64,000 nucleotides of DNA from Leifsonia virtsii (GTDB lineage Bacteria > Actinomycetota > Actinomycetes > Actinomycetales > Microbacteriaceae). Positions 42,179 through 51,660 of the stretch are shown in pieces. Position 1 is the first letter of the stretch; the number at the start of each line of letters is the position of its first letter. The position numbers and the translations under genes were made by a program. The DNA is taken from positions 372,001 through 436,000 of the forward strand of contig NZ_JAROCB010000003.1 of the NCBI RefSeq assembly GCF_030433675.1, read 5' to 3'. The notes beneath the pieces were generated by a model that saw only the letters and a program-made list of their open reading frames with translations, ran no database searches and was not told the origin of the DNA.

Positions 42179-43630
42179 TCAGCCCGACGCCGGCCGCGCC
42201 GATCCGCCGAGAGCGCGCAGGGCCAGCCAGGCGGCGGTGCGGTCGTCCGCGTCGGCGAGCGACAGGCCGAGCAGCCCCTCGATCCGGTGGATGCGCGAGG
42301 TCAGAGTCTGGCGGTGCACGCCGAGGCGGTCGGCCGTCGCGCCCCACGCGCCGTTCTCGGCCAGGTACACGCGAAGGGTCTCGGTCAGGTCGCCGTGCCG
42401 GCCGCCGTCGTCACGCAGCGGGTCGAGCAGCCTCGCGACCCGGACGGCGTCCTCGTCCGCGAGGCGATCGAGCACCAGCTCGATCGTCGGGATGCTTCGA
42501 TAGCGGACGACGCGCCGCCCCTCCGCGCGCGCCGACTCGACGGCATGGCCGGCCTCCGCCGCGCTTCCCGCCAGCGCGTCCGTCGCGGCCGGGTTCCCGA
42601 CGCCGAGGAAGATCGCGGACGAGTACGCCTCCACGCGCGCGGCCACGGCATCCACCTGGTCGTCGCGCAGGAAGCCGGTGACGACGCCGTGCCGCTCGGT
42701 GAGGATGTGCGCGGCTCCGAGCTCGTCGAGCCAGTGCGACACCAGCCGCTCCACCTCGACGGACGTGGACCGCGCGGTCAGCGCGAACGCGGTGAGCGAG
42801 CTCTCGTGCACGCCCCACTGCCGCAGCAGCGACGCCGCGGCCGGCCCGCCCGCGAGCAGCGCATCGATCATCACCGCGCGGCCGAGCCGTTCCGTCCTGG
42901 TCGGGTCGTCCGTCCTGAGCACGAGGTCGAGGAGGGCGGCCGCCTGCGAGCCGAGCTCGCGCGCCCGGCTCGACGACTCGGTGCGCGGGCTCACCACCAG
43001 TCGCGCCGAGAGGTCCTCGCCCGACCCCACGACGTGCACCTGCAGCGCCCGGTGCCTCACGCGCACGGGACGCGACAGCGCGACGGCCATCGCATCCTGA
43101 ACGTGCAGCGCCCCCGCGCCGGCGCTCGTGATCACCTGCCCGTGCCGGTCGAGCAGCACCGCCCAACCGTCGATCCGGTGCGCGAGCTCGGCGACGACGC
43201 CGGAGACGCCGCCGCGCCGCGCGGCCAGGGTGAGCACCTTCATGGCACTCGTCACCGCACGATCCTCCGCGGCCTGGTCGACGGCGAGGAGCGCCGCGAG
43301 CACGGGCTCGAGCAGGTCGTCGGTGGGTGCGGTGCCGACGATCGCCGTGGTGCCGGTTCGTTCGAGCGCGTGCAGCAGCGCTGCATCCTCCGAGTGGCAG
43401 GCGACAACCGCACTGCGCAGGGACTCGGCGCGCGCGTCCCCGGCGGAGAGGGCAGCCGTGACCGCCGCGGCAGGGGCGACCACGAGAGTCGCGAACGCCG
43501 GGTGGGCGACCACGGAGAAGTCGTCGAGCGCCACCGCCGAGTCGACCGGCATCCCGGCATCCACGCGTCCCTCCACCACGCGTCCGCCGAGGGTGCGGGC
43601 GATGGAGGCGATGTCGCGGGTCACGGTCAC
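42179..43630 (-). CDS. PucR-family transcriptional regulator
   Basis: The ~483-residue protein has an N-terminal PucR-type domain (VVEGRVDAGMPVDSAVALDDFSVV), a middle GGDEF-like region (about 280-390) and the C-terminal HTH_30 (ENGAWGATADRLGVHRQTLTSRIHRIEGLLG). Such regulators activate catabolic genes for purines, amines or alcohols. It is divergent from the dehydrogenase-permease pair and probably controls it through the dyad at 43638-43672. The start is set at GTG 43628-43630; upstream frame to 43723 would cover the operator. Confidence 0.85.
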   Translation of the reverse strand: MTVTRDIASIARTLGGRVVEGRVDAGMPVDSAVALDDFSVVAHPAFATLVVAPAAAVTAALSAGDARAESLRSAVVACHSEDAALLHALERTGTTAIVGTAPTDDLLEPVLAALLAVDQAAEDRAVTSAMKVLTLAARRGGVSGVVAELAHRIDGWAVLLDRHGQVITSAGAGALHVQDAMAVALSRPVRVRHRALQVHVVGSGEDLSARLVVSPRTESSSRARELGSQAAALLDLVLRTDDPTRTERLGRAVMIDALLAGGPAAASLLRQWGVHESSLTAFALTARSTSVEVERLVSHWLDELGAAHILTERHGVVTGFLRDDQVDAVAARVEAYSSAIFLGVGNPAATDALAGSAAEAGHAVESARAEGRRVVRYRSIPTIELVLDRLADEDAVRVARLLDPLRDDGGRHGDLTETLRVYLAENGAWGATADRLGVHRQTLTSRIHRIEGLLGLSLADADDRTAAWLALRALGGSARPASG

Positions 43631-43637
43631 AGTGTAC

Positions 43638-43672
43638 GAAATGTCGAAGGAGCCCCGAGGATTCGGCATTTC
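43638..43672. promoter_or_regulatory. Dyad operator between pucR and adh
   Basis: GAAATGTCGAA (43638-43648) and TTCGGCATTTC (43662-43672) are inverted copies with one mismatch and a 13-base spacer, centred in the divergent promoter region. Confidence 0.55.
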
Positions 43673-43737
43673 TGTGAATGACATGGGGAGGGGGCGGTTC
43701 CTAGCATCGAGCGAGACCCGCACACGAAGGAGTACCC

Positions 43738-44835
43738 ATGCAGGCCGTCGTCTTCACCGAACCGTCCGCCGCCATCGAGTTCACCGAAGTGGAGCTCGCC
43801 GCCCCCGGCCCGGGCGAGGTGCGTGTGAAGATCGCCGCCGCGGGCGTCTGCCACTCCGACCTGCACGTGAAGCGGGGCGAGTGGGACGCTCCGGCACCGC
43901 TCGTGATGGGCCACGAGGGCTCGGGAGTCGTCACCGAGCTCGGCGACGGCGTCACGTCGCTCGCGGTCGGCGACCACGTCGTGCTCAGCTGGGTACCGCC
44001 GTGCGGCGAGTGCCGCTACTGCCGGTCCGGTCACGAGGCCCGCTGCCAGAAGGTGGCGACGGTCGTCGCGCCGAAGGGCGTGCTGTTCGACGGCACCTCG
44101 CGGCTGTCGCGCGACGGCGAGACCGTGCACCACTACCTCGGCGTCTCCTCGTTCGCCGAGGAGGTCGTCGTCCCGGCCTCCGGCGCGGTCAAGGTGCGGG
44201 ATGACGCGCCCCTCGACGTGATCGCGGTCGTCGGCTGCGCCGTCGCGACCGGTGTGGGCGCCGTCCTCAACACCGCCGCGGTCGAGCCCGGCTCGACGGT
44301 CGCCGTGATCGGCTGCGGGGGAGTGGGACTCAACGTCGTACAGGGCGCGAAGCTTGCGGGAGCCGAGCGGATCGTCGCCATCGACGTGCTCGCCGACAAG
44401 ACCCAGATGGCGCTGCAGTTCGGCGCGACCGACCGCATCGACGCCTCCAAGGCCGACGCGGTCGAGCAGCTGTTCGAGCTCATCCCGGACGGCGTCGACT
44501 ACGCCTTCGACGCGATCGGGCGCACCACCACCACCGAGCAGGCCATCCGGATGCTCGGCCTCGGCGGCGCCGCGGTGATCGTCGGCCTGCCGCCGACGGG
44601 CGCGAAGGCGTCGTTCGAGCCGCTCGTGCTGGCGGAGGCCGACCAGCGCATCCTCGGCTCCAACTACGGCTCCGTCCGTCCGTCCATCGACATCCCCGCC
44701 CTGGTCGACCGCTACATGGACGGCCAGCTGAAGCTCGACCCGCTGATCTCCGGCCGCCGACCCCTGGCCGAGGCGGCGGAGGCCTTCGACGACCTCGAGG
44801 CCGGGTCCGTCCTACGCACCCTCCTCATCCCCTAG
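43738..44835 (+). CDS. Zinc-dependent alcohol dehydrogenase (medium-chain)
   Basis: The 365-residue enzyme oxidises an alcohol with NAD-type cofactor. Catalytic zinc ligands are Cys38 (GVCHSDLH) and His59-Glu60 (GHEGSG). Structural zinc Cys are 89, 92, 95 and 103 (CGECRYCRSGHEARC). The Rossmann motif is GCGGVGLNVV with an acidic end (AIDVLADK) favouring NAD. It resembles the class III/NDMA-dependent branch. It has GAAGGAG six bases before ATG and is followed by an amino-acid permease, so import and oxidation of an amino alcohol is one possibility. Confidence 0.9.
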   Translation: MQAVVFTEPSAAIEFTEVELAAPGPGEVRVKIAAAGVCHSDLHVKRGEWDAPAPLVMGHEGSGVVTELGDGVTSLAVGDHVVLSWVPPCGECRYCRSGHEARCQKVATVVAPKGVLFDGTSRLSRDGETVHHYLGVSSFAEEVVVPASGAVKVRDDAPLDVIAVVGCAVATGVGAVLNTAAVEPGSTVAVIGCGGVGLNVVQGAKLAGAERIVAIDVLADKTQMALQFGATDRIDASKADAVEQLFELIPDGVDYAFDAIGRTTTTEQAIRMLGLGGAAVIVGLPPTGAKASFEPLVLAEADQRILGSNYGSVRPSIDIPALVDRYMDGQLKLDPLISGRRPLAEAAEAFDDLEAGSVLRTLLIP

Positions 44836-44863
44836 CCCGACCCGAACGACTCACTGGAGAGCC

Positions 44864-46297
44864 ATGTCAACCACACAGACCCGGGCCAGCAGCCCGACCG
44901 ACGCCGGGCTCCGCCACGGCGTGATGAGCGGGCCGGAGCTCGCGGCCCAGGCCATCGCCAACATCGCCCCGAGCGCGGTCATCGCCTTCACGGCCATGTC
45001 GATCTTCGTCGGCGCAGGCAACGGGACGATCTACTCGTTCATCCTCGCCACCATCGTCATCCTCTGCGTCGGCTACTGCGTCGTCGTCTTCGCCCGGAAG
45101 CACGCCTCTGCGGGCTCCCTCTACACCTACGTGGCGAAGGGTCTCGGCCCGACCGGCGCCTACCTGGCCGGCGTCACGCTGGTGATCGGCTGCTGGGGCA
45201 TCGCGGCCGGCTCGCTCGGCGGCGCGGTGTCGTACTTCAACCAGTTCCTCGTGCTGCTGGGCGTTCCCGCGGGCGGCGTCGGCTGGTACATCGGCCTCGC
45301 GGTGGTGCTCGGCGGGCTGGCGACGCTGTTCACCATCCGTGGCATCCGCCTCTCCGCCCGGGTCTCGCTCGTGCTCGAGCTGGTGTCGGTGACGATCATC
45401 ACCATCCTGCTGGTCGCCGCTCTGGTGTGGGCGGGACCTGCGGCCTGGGATCCCGCACAGGTCTTCGCCCAGGGGGCGCCGTTCCAGGGCATCGCGGCCG
45501 GCATGGTGCTCGGCATCCTCGGCTTCGTCGGCTTCTCGTCGGCGGACGCTCTCGGCCGCGAGGCGAAGAACCCGTACACCGCGATCCCGCGCGCCATCAT
45601 GTGGAGCGCCGTCGTCGTCGGCGTGCTCTACGTGTTCGCCGCCTACACGCAGATCGCCGTGCTGCACGACGACCTCGCCACGAGCGCGAGCCCGCTGGAG
45701 GACATCGCGAAGCTCATCGGGATGCCGTCCTGGTTCGCGCCCGTGCTCACCTTCGGCGTCGGCGCGTCGTTCTTCGCCGTGGTCGTCGCACCGCTGAACG
45801 TCGTGGGCCGCGTGCTCTACGTGATGGGCAAGGAGGGCGTGCTGCCCGAGCGCTTCGGCCGCACGCACGAGCGTCACCTCACCCCGCACCGCGTCCTCCT
45901 GGTCGCGGGGCCTGCGGCGATCGTGCTCGACATCATGCTGCTCGCGGTCGGCGCGAACCCGATGGACATCGTCGTCTGGGTGGACACGTACGGCACCTAC
46001 GGCTACATGGTCGCGTACGCGCTGGTCGCCATCGCCTGCATCGTCTACACCCGCCGTGCGGGCATCCCGAACCGTCTGGTCTGGGTGTGCGCGGTCGTCG
46101 CGGTCGCCGCCATGGCGTACGTGTTCTTCGCGAACGTCTGGCCGGTGCCGGCGTTCCCGCTCAACGTCATCCCGTACCTCTTCCTGCTGACGCTGGTCGG
46201 TGCGGTGGTGTGGTTCGCGTACCTGCGCAAGCGCCGGCCGCAGGTGATCGAGAACATCGGCAACACCGAGACGGATGCGCTGGAGGGCGTCGGCTAG
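44864..46297 (+). CDS. APC-superfamily amino acid permease
   Basis: The 477-residue transporter has about twelve helices and the APC motif region near FTAMSIFVGAGNGT. The loop motif GFVGFSSADALGREAKNPYTAIPRAI is typical of the family. It lies 28 bases after the dehydrogenase gene, so the two form an operon under the PucR regulator. The substrate is unknown; an amine or amino acid feeding the dehydrogenase is plausible. Confidence 0.88.
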   Translation: MSTTQTRASSPTDAGLRHGVMSGPELAAQAIANIAPSAVIAFTAMSIFVGAGNGTIYSFILATIVILCVGYCVVVFARKHASAGSLYTYVAKGLGPTGAYLAGVTLVIGCWGIAAGSLGGAVSYFNQFLVLLGVPAGGVGWYIGLAVVLGGLATLFTIRGIRLSARVSLVLELVSVTIITILLVAALVWAGPAAWDPAQVFAQGAPFQGIAAGMVLGILGFVGFSSADALGREAKNPYTAIPRAIMWSAVVVGVLYVFAAYTQIAVLHDDLATSASPLEDIAKLIGMPSWFAPVLTFGVGASFFAVVVAPLNVVGRVLYVMGKEGVLPERFGRTHERHLTPHRVLLVAGPAAIVLDIMLLAVGANPMDIVVWVDTYGTYGYMVAYALVAIACIVYTRRAGIPNRLVWVCAVVAVAAMAYVFFANVWPVPAFPLNVIPYLFLLTLVGAVVWFAYLRKRRPQVIENIGNTETDALEGVG

Positions 46298-46310
46298 GCG
46301 GCCAGGCGCG

Positions 46311-47519
46311 TCACTGCCGCTTCGGCAGCCGCACAGTGACGACCGCACCACCCTCCGGGCGATTGGACGCGTCCACCGTCCCGTGATGGCGGCTCACCAC
46401 CTCGGCGACAAGCGCCAGCCCGAGTCCGTAGTGGCGCCCGTGCGGTTCGGCGGTCTGCGCGTCGCGAGCGCTGGCGAACCGGTCGAACGCGCGATCCTCG
46501 ACGCCCTCCGAGAAGCCGGGTCCGTCGTCCTGCACCGTGAGCAGCACGCTGTCGCGGTGCGGACCGACGGTGACGGAGATGTGCGAGCGGGCGTGGTCGA
46601 GGGCGTTGTCGATCAGTGCGACGATCATGCGGCGGAGCGACACCGGGGCGCCGGTGACGAGCGAGCCGGGTTCCGGTGACACGTCGATGGTGACGTCCCG
46701 CTCCTCCGCGCGGCCCTCTGCGGCCCGCGCGACGGCGCCGGCGAGCTCGGCCAGGTCGACCTCGACCGCCTCCGCGGTCTGCCGGGGGTCGGCGGCCGTG
46801 AGCAGGTCCTGCACGATCTCGGTGAGTGCGCGGCTGTCGTCCACGATCTCGTCGAGGCCGGTCCGCACCTCCTCGTCGGCGTCCGTCGAGACGACGTGCC
46901 GGCGCAGCAGCTGGGCGCGCGTGCTCAGCAACGTCAGCGGCGTGCGGAGCTCGTGGCCAGCGTCGGCCACGAACCGCCGCTGCAGCGAGAGCGCGTCCGC
47001 CAGCGGGCGGATCGATCGGCGGGCGAGGAAGAGGCCGACCAACGCGGCCGCGACGGTGGCGATCACTCCGGAGGCGACCAGGGCGACGAGCAGGCGGGCG
47101 AGCTCCTCCTGCTGCTCGCCGAGGCCGTAGGCGATCTGGACGACGCGGCCGTTGCGCACATCCGTCTCGACCAGGTAGCGCCGGCCGTCCGCCTCCACCT
47201 CGCCGGAGACCGAGCCGCCGTTCTGCTCCACTTGGGCGAGTGCCTGCTCGTCCGGCAGGCCCTCCGGCAGGTCGGGGGAGCTCTCCCGGCTGCCGTCCGG
47301 TCCGACGGCGGTCACCAGGAGGTTGCGCGGTGCATCGTGCGGCGAGTCGACCATCGAGGCGTCGGCCAGCACCTTGCGCGCGGCCTCGGCCTGGCCCGCG
47401 GCGACGACCGAGAAGACGACGACGCCGAGCGCGACGAAGAGGCCCACGATGATGAGGGCGAACTGGAGGGCGAGCCGCCGCGATGCGGTGCGCAGCTCGC
47501 GCTCGTCGGCGCTGGTCAC
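46311..47519 (-). CDS. Sensor histidine kinase
   Basis: The 402-residue kinase has two membrane helices (about residues 18-40 and 143-166) around a ~100-residue outer sensor, the dimerisation/phosphoacceptor box DAGHELRTPL (His189), and ATPase motifs N (IVALIDNALDHA), G1 (VQDDGPGF) and G2 (HYGLGLALV). It is the last gene of the flavin-reductase operon, overlapping the response regulator. The outer domain may sense redox state or envelope conditions. Confidence 0.92.
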   Translation of the reverse strand: MTSADERELRTASRRLALQFALIIVGLFVALGVVVFSVVAAGQAEAARKVLADASMVDSPHDAPRNLLVTAVGPDGSRESSPDLPEGLPDEQALAQVEQNGGSVSGEVEADGRRYLVETDVRNGRVVQIAYGLGEQQEELARLLVALVASGVIATVAAALVGLFLARRSIRPLADALSLQRRFVADAGHELRTPLTLLSTRAQLLRRHVVSTDADEEVRTGLDEIVDDSRALTEIVQDLLTAADPRQTAEAVEVDLAELAGAVARAAEGRAEERDVTIDVSPEPGSLVTGAPVSLRRMIVALIDNALDHARSHISVTVGPHRDSVLLTVQDDGPGFSEGVEDRAFDRFASARDAQTAEPHGRHYGLGLALVAEVVSRHHGTVDASNRPEGGAVVTVRLPKRQ

Positions 47520-48208
47520 GGCAGGGCGCCCATCCGGTAGCCGACCCCGCGGACCGTCTCGACGAGGGTGCGGCCGAACTTGCGCCGCAGGTGGTGCACG
47601 TAGGTGTCGACGACGCCGGGGTCGTCGGCCGCGGCGAACACCTCGTCGAGCAGGAGTGCGCGCGAGAAGACCTGCTCGGGTCGCCGGGCCAGCAGCTCCA
47701 GGAGCGCGGCCTCGCGTTCGGAGAGCACCGTGCGGCTGCCGTCGTCCAGGGTCACCGTGCGGCTCCCGGTGTCGATGCGGCCGCCGGGAAAGCGGACGGT
47801 CGGCACCACAGCGGCGGCCCGCCGGGTCAGCGCGCGCACCCTTGCCACCAGCTCGTCGATGTCGAACGGCTTCGCCAGGTAGTCCTCCGCTCCTGCGTTG
47901 AGGCCGTCGACGCGGTCGGGCGCCGTGCCGAGCGCGGAGAGCACCAGGATCGGGGTCGTGACGCCGTGCTCGCGCAGGCGCCGCAGCACGTCCAGCCCTT
48001 CGATCGCGGGGAGGCCGCGGTCGAGCACCATCACGTCGAACGCCTCCGACAGGCCCAGGTGCAGGGCACGCTGGCCGTCGCCCGCCCGGCTGACCTCGAA
48101 GCCCTCCGATGCGAGGAGGCTGTCGAGCATCCCGGCGAGCCGGCTGTCGTCCTCCGCGACCAGCACCCGCGGCTTTCCGCTCACGTCCGAAGTATAGGTC
48201 TCGGTCAC
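47516..48208 (-). CDS. OmpR-family response regulator
   Basis: The 230-residue protein has a receiver domain with Asp63 (VMVLDRGLP), acidic pocket AEDD (about 18-21) and Lys in YLAKPFD. A winged-helix DNA-binding domain follows (LSEREAALLELLARRP, VDTYVHHLRRKFG, VRGVGYRM). It overlaps both ApbE and the histidine kinase genes by four bases, so it is their cognate partner and may regulate this operon. Confidence 0.94.
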   Translation of the reverse strand: MTETYTSDVSGKPRVLVAEDDSRLAGMLDSLLASEGFEVSRAGDGQRALHLGLSEAFDVMVLDRGLPAIEGLDVLRRLREHGVTTPILVLSALGTAPDRVDGLNAGAEDYLAKPFDIDELVARVRALTRRAAAVVPTVRFPGGRIDTGSRTVTLDDGSRTVLSEREAALLELLARRPEQVFSRALLLDEVFAAADDPGVVDTYVHHLRRKFGRTLVETVRGVGYRMGALP

Positions 48209-48957
48209 GCGGCGCTCGCCGGGGGTGCGAACGTCAGCTCGCCCGCGCCGGCCAGGCGGCCCGCCGCGTCGAGCACCAGGACGCCGCGCGCGCCGGCCTG
48301 CAGTGCGAGCGGGATGCCCGCAGCACCCAGGGCGAAGACCGCGGTCGCCCAGACGTCGGCCGTCGTGAGGTCGTCCGCGACGACGGTCGCGCTGAGCAGG
48401 GCGTGCGGGGTCGAGCCGTCCCGTCCGTCGACGATGTGGTCGCCGCGCTCGTAGGCGCCGGAGGTGGCGACGGCGCCGTCCCGCACGGAGAGGGCGGCCA
48501 GCATCCCGGCGGGGGAGTGCGGCGAGCGGATGCCGACGGTCCAGGGCCGGCCGTCGCCGGGGCTCCCGGAGACGACGACGTCCCCTCCGGCGTTCAGGCA
48601 GTAGTCGTGCAGTCCGGCCGCGTCGAGCTCGCGCGCGGCCCTGGCGGCGGCCCAGCCCTTGACGACGCCGTCGAGGTCCCAGGTCCCGTCCGGGCGCCGG
48701 ATGCGGAACGCGCCGCCTGAGGCACGCGCGACACCCTCGCCGATCGCGACGACCTCGCGGAAGTTGTCGCTCGGCTCCGCGACCTCCCCTCCGGCCGCAT
48801 TGGCGCGGCTCACCTCGCTGTCGGACCGGTAGGTGCTGAACCGCCGGTCTGCGTCGCGCAGCGCCGAGAACGCCCGCTCGGCGGCGGCCGCGACGTCGCC
48901 CGTGTCCCGGATGTCGATGGACATCGGGATCCCCATGACGGTCTCGAGGAACCTCAT
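48205..48957 (-). CDS. apbE: ApbE-family FAD:protein FMN transferase
   Basis: The 250-residue enzyme attaches FMN to a Thr of target proteins. ApbE landmarks are DRRFSTYRSDSEVSR, the GTWDLDGVVKGWAA motif, YCLNAGGDVVVSG and the C-terminal DDLTTADVWATAVFALG. There is no signal peptide, and the length is on the short side for the family. Its target is very likely the FMN-binding protein encoded just upstream, whose stop it overlaps. Confidence 0.92.
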   Translation of the reverse strand: MRFLETVMGIPMSIDIRDTGDVAAAAERAFSALRDADRRFSTYRSDSEVSRANAAGGEVAEPSDNFREVVAIGEGVARASGGAFRIRRPDGTWDLDGVVKGWAAARAARELDAAGLHDYCLNAGGDVVVSGSPGDGRPWTVGIRSPHSPAGMLAALSVRDGAVATSGAYERGDHIVDGRDGSTPHALLSATVVADDLTTADVWATAVFALGAAGIPLALQAGARGVLVLDAAGRLAGAGELTFAPPASAA

Positions 48958-49481
48958 CGGTGGTCGATCGCCGACTGCACCGACTGGATGTAGCCCTCCG
49001 ACGTGTACGTGGCTCCCGACACCGTGTCGATGTTCGCCGACTGCGAGGCCAGCACCTCCTGCTCCAGCATCGGCAGGGCCTGCTGGTCGATCTCGATGTC
49101 GCGGCCGTTGCCGTTCGGCGCCTGGATCGTGTCGACGGCGGTGATCGTGCTGCCGGAGAAGGTGACCTTGACCTGGACGGTGCCGTAGCGGGTGTCCACG
49201 GCTGATCCGGTCACGGTCTTCGTCGTCGCGGTGCTGCTCGCGGACGGAGTGGGGGTCGGCGTCGCCGTGGTCGTCGTGCCGGAGGAGGCGGAGGAGCCGG
49301 AACCGGCCGCCGTGCCCGTGCCGGCTGTGCCGGTCGAGGTCGAGGTCGACGTCGACGTGGAGGCGGCCGGAGCCGCGGCCACCTGCTCGCCGACCCCGTA
49401 GAGCTTGAGCCCCACCGTCGCGCCCATGACGACCAGGATGACGGTGAAGAGGACGGTGCCCCGCCAGGATCTGCTGTTCAT
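48954..49481 (-). CDS. FMN-binding domain protein (flavinylated)
   Basis: The 175-residue exported protein has an N-terminal helix (about residues 8-25), a long Ser/Thr/Pro-rich linker with repeated ST units, and a C-terminal FMN_bind domain (about 92-175). The flavinylation site is NIDTVSGATYTSEGY, where a Thr would carry covalent FMN added by ApbE. It should pass electrons at the outer face of the membrane from the ferric-reductase-like protein encoded upstream. Confidence 0.9.
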   Translation of the reverse strand: MNSRSWRGTVLFTVILVVMGATVGLKLYGVGEQVAAAPAASTSTSTSTSTGTAGTGTAAGSGSSASSGTTTTATPTPTPSASSTATTKTVTGSAVDTRYGTVQVKVTFSGSTITAVDTIQAPNGNGRDIEIDQQALPMLEQEVLASQSANIDTVSGATYTSEGYIQSVQSAIDHR

Positions 49482-50860
49482 GACATGCTCAGTTCTTCTC
49501 GGTGGATGAAGCGCTTCGGCATCCGCAGCATCCTCAGCGACGCCTCGACCCGCTCGCCCATGCCCTCCGGGCCGCAGATGAACGCCTCCCAGTCGTGCAG
49601 GTCGGGGATGATGCGCCGCAGCGGGTCGACGTCGAGCGGGTCGTAGCCGAGCTCGGAGCGTCGGCCGACCAGCGGCACGACCGTGACGCCGGGCAGCGAC
49701 TGCAGTTCACCCAGCAGGGCCAGGTGCTGCGCCGAGCGTGCGCGGTACAGCACGACGGGCCGTGCGCCGCGTCGCACCAGCTCCTCGGCCAGAGCGCGGA
49801 TCGGCCCGATGCCGGCGCCGCCGGCGACCAGCAGGATGCGGGAACGGCTGGCGCGATCGGCGGTGAACCGGCCGAAGGGGCCCTCGGCGAAGACCAGGGA
49901 GCCGGGGCGCAGGGCCGGCATCCGGCTGGAGTGGTCGCCCAGCGCGCCGACGGTGATGCGCAGATAGCCGTTCGCGGGCACGGCGGAGACCGAGTAGGGG
50001 TGCGCCGTGGCCAGGTGGCCCCAGGTGACGAAGCGGAAGAGCATGAAGTTGCCCGCCCGCACGCCCAGCCGGTCGATGTGCGGCCCGGTCAGCCAGACGC
50101 TGTTGACGCCCTGGCTCTCCGGCACCACGCTGACGACCCGCATCCTGCCGCGCCACGCGTCGAGCCCGGGCAGGATGAACCGCCACGTGAGCACGGCGGC
50201 GGCGGTGCCGAGGTAGAGCGCGATCCAGATCACCCGGTTGACGGGGTAGGCGACGAAGTGCGCACCCCCACTCAGCTGGTGCAGGAAGGTGAGGAAGATC
50301 GCGACGTACGTCGTCACGTGCAGCCAGTACCAGACCTCGTACGAGAGCTTGCGGCGGATGAGCCGTGCGCTGCTGAAGCCGACCGCGAGGAAGGCGATGG
50401 TGCCGATGAGCGCGGCGGTCATGTCGGGGTAGGTGTTCAGGAGGGAGAGGAACTCCGTCCACGGCAGGTTCCGCGACAGCAGCTCACCGCCGATGACGAG
50501 GAAGAGCACGTGCGCGACCACGAGGAAGACGACGGACGCGCCGAGCGAGCGGTGCCATGAGACGAGCCGGTCGAGTCCGACTGCGTTCTCGAACCACGGC
50601 ACCCGGGCGATCAGCAGCACCTGGGCGCAGACGAGGAAGGCGCCGACCATCCCGCTCAGCTCGCCCAGCGACGTCATCGCGTCGGCGGGCGTCGCGGCGA
50701 AACCCGACGGGACGCTGAGCCACCACATCCCGAGCACCGCGACGACGCCGAGCACCATGACGAGGCGGACCGTCCGAGAACCGGCGCGCGGGTCGGCACG
50801 TCGGCCGCGAGTGCGCTCGCGGCGGGTGACCGGTGCCGGTACCGTCAAGGTCGGGTCCAT
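49478..50860 (-). CDS. Ferric-reductase-like transmembrane flavoprotein
   Basis: The 460-residue protein has six or so helices with heme-ligand His residues in LVSWHRSLG, VVAHVLF, WLHVTTY and LTFLHQLSG. It continues with an FAD-binding domain (HPYSVSAVP) and an NAD-binding domain (LLVAGGAGIGPIRALAEEL, FICGPEGMGE). It would move electrons from NAD(P)H across the membrane. ATG 50858-50860 is the start; longer frames are not credible. It is the first gene of a five-gene overlapping operon. Confidence 0.9.
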   Translation of the reverse strand: MDPTLTVPAPVTRRERTRGRRADPRAGSRTVRLVMVLGVVAVLGMWWLSVPSGFAATPADAMTSLGELSGMVGAFLVCAQVLLIARVPWFENAVGLDRLVSWHRSLGASVVFLVVAHVLFLVIGGELLSRNLPWTEFLSLLNTYPDMTAALIGTIAFLAVGFSSARLIRRKLSYEVWYWLHVTTYVAIFLTFLHQLSGGAHFVAYPVNRVIWIALYLGTAAAVLTWRFILPGLDAWRGRMRVVSVVPESQGVNSVWLTGPHIDRLGVRAGNFMLFRFVTWGHLATAHPYSVSAVPANGYLRITVGALGDHSSRMPALRPGSLVFAEGPFGRFTADRASRSRILLVAGGAGIGPIRALAEELVRRGARPVVLYRARSAQHLALLGELQSLPGVTVVPLVGRRSELGYDPLDVDPLRRIIPDLHDWEAFICGPEGMGERVEASLRMLRMPKRFIHREELSMS

Positions 50861-50951
50861 ACATCTCAGGATGCAGATGCATTCTTTGCGGATTCTTACG
50901 TGGCCTGGGAGCCGGCTATGTGCGCAGTATGAGTTTCGTCGGCGTCCGCCG

Positions 50952-51647
50952 TCAGTCCTCGTCGAGCGCGAACCGGACGGCTGCGGCCGCGTGCAGGGCC
51001 GTCGTCGGGAACGTCGGCACCGGCGCGTCCTCCGGGCGGACGAGCAGCTCGATCTCCGTGCAGCCGAGGATGACGCCCGCCGCTCCCGAGCCGACGAGGT
51101 GCGCGATCGCCTCACGGTAGATCGCGCGGGACTCCTCCCGCACGACTCCCAGGACGAGCTCGTCGTAGATGATCCGGTCGAGCTCGGCCTGCGTCTCGGC
51201 CGGCGGCACCAGCACCTCGAGCCCGTGCGACGCGAGCCGTTCGCGGTAGAACGCCTCCCGCATGGTGAAGCGCGTTCCGAGCAGCGCCACCGTCCCGACG
51301 CCCGCATCCCGCACGGCCGCCGCGGTCACATCGGCAAGGTGCAGCAGCGGGATGCCGACGGCGGCCTGCACACGGTCGGCCACCTTGTGCATGGTGTTCG
51401 TGCAGAGCACGACGCACTCGGCGCCGGCCCGTTCGAGCCGCACCGCCTCCGCCGCGAGCAGCTCACCCGCGCGCTCCCACTCGCCCTGTGCCTGCAGGCG
51501 CTCCACCTCGGCGAAGTCGACCGAGACCATGACCAGATCGGCCGAGTGAAGGCCGCCGAGCTGCTCCCGGACGCCCTCGTTGACGGCGGAGTAGTAGAGC
51601 GCGGAGCTCTCCCAGCTCATCCCGCCGAGCAGGCCGATGCGTCTCAT
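50952..51647 (-). CDS. Aspartate/glutamate racemase family protein
   Basis: The 231-residue enzyme has the family pattern MRRIGLLGGMSWESSALYY, with catalytic Cys82 in VVLCTNTMHK and Cys196 in VILGCTEIELL. Two Cys support a working racemase, probably of Asp or another acidic amino acid. It lies 13 bases upstream of the next permease's stop on the same strand, so the permease gene precedes it in the transcript. Confidence 0.9.
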   Translation of the reverse strand: MRRIGLLGGMSWESSALYYSAVNEGVREQLGGLHSADLVMVSVDFAEVERLQAQGEWERAGELLAAEAVRLERAGAECVVLCTNTMHKVADRVQAAVGIPLLHLADVTAAAVRDAGVGTVALLGTRFTMREAFYRERLASHGLEVLVPPAETQAELDRIIYDELVLGVVREESRAIYREAIAHLVGSGAAGVILGCTEIELLVRPEDAPVPTFPTTALHAAAAVRFALDED

Positions 51648-51660
51648 CCCGGACCCGGTC

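Noticed and set aside
49310-49400. GTCGAG/GTCGAC tandem repeat
   Set aside because: It encodes the Ser/Thr-rich linker of the FMN-binding protein.
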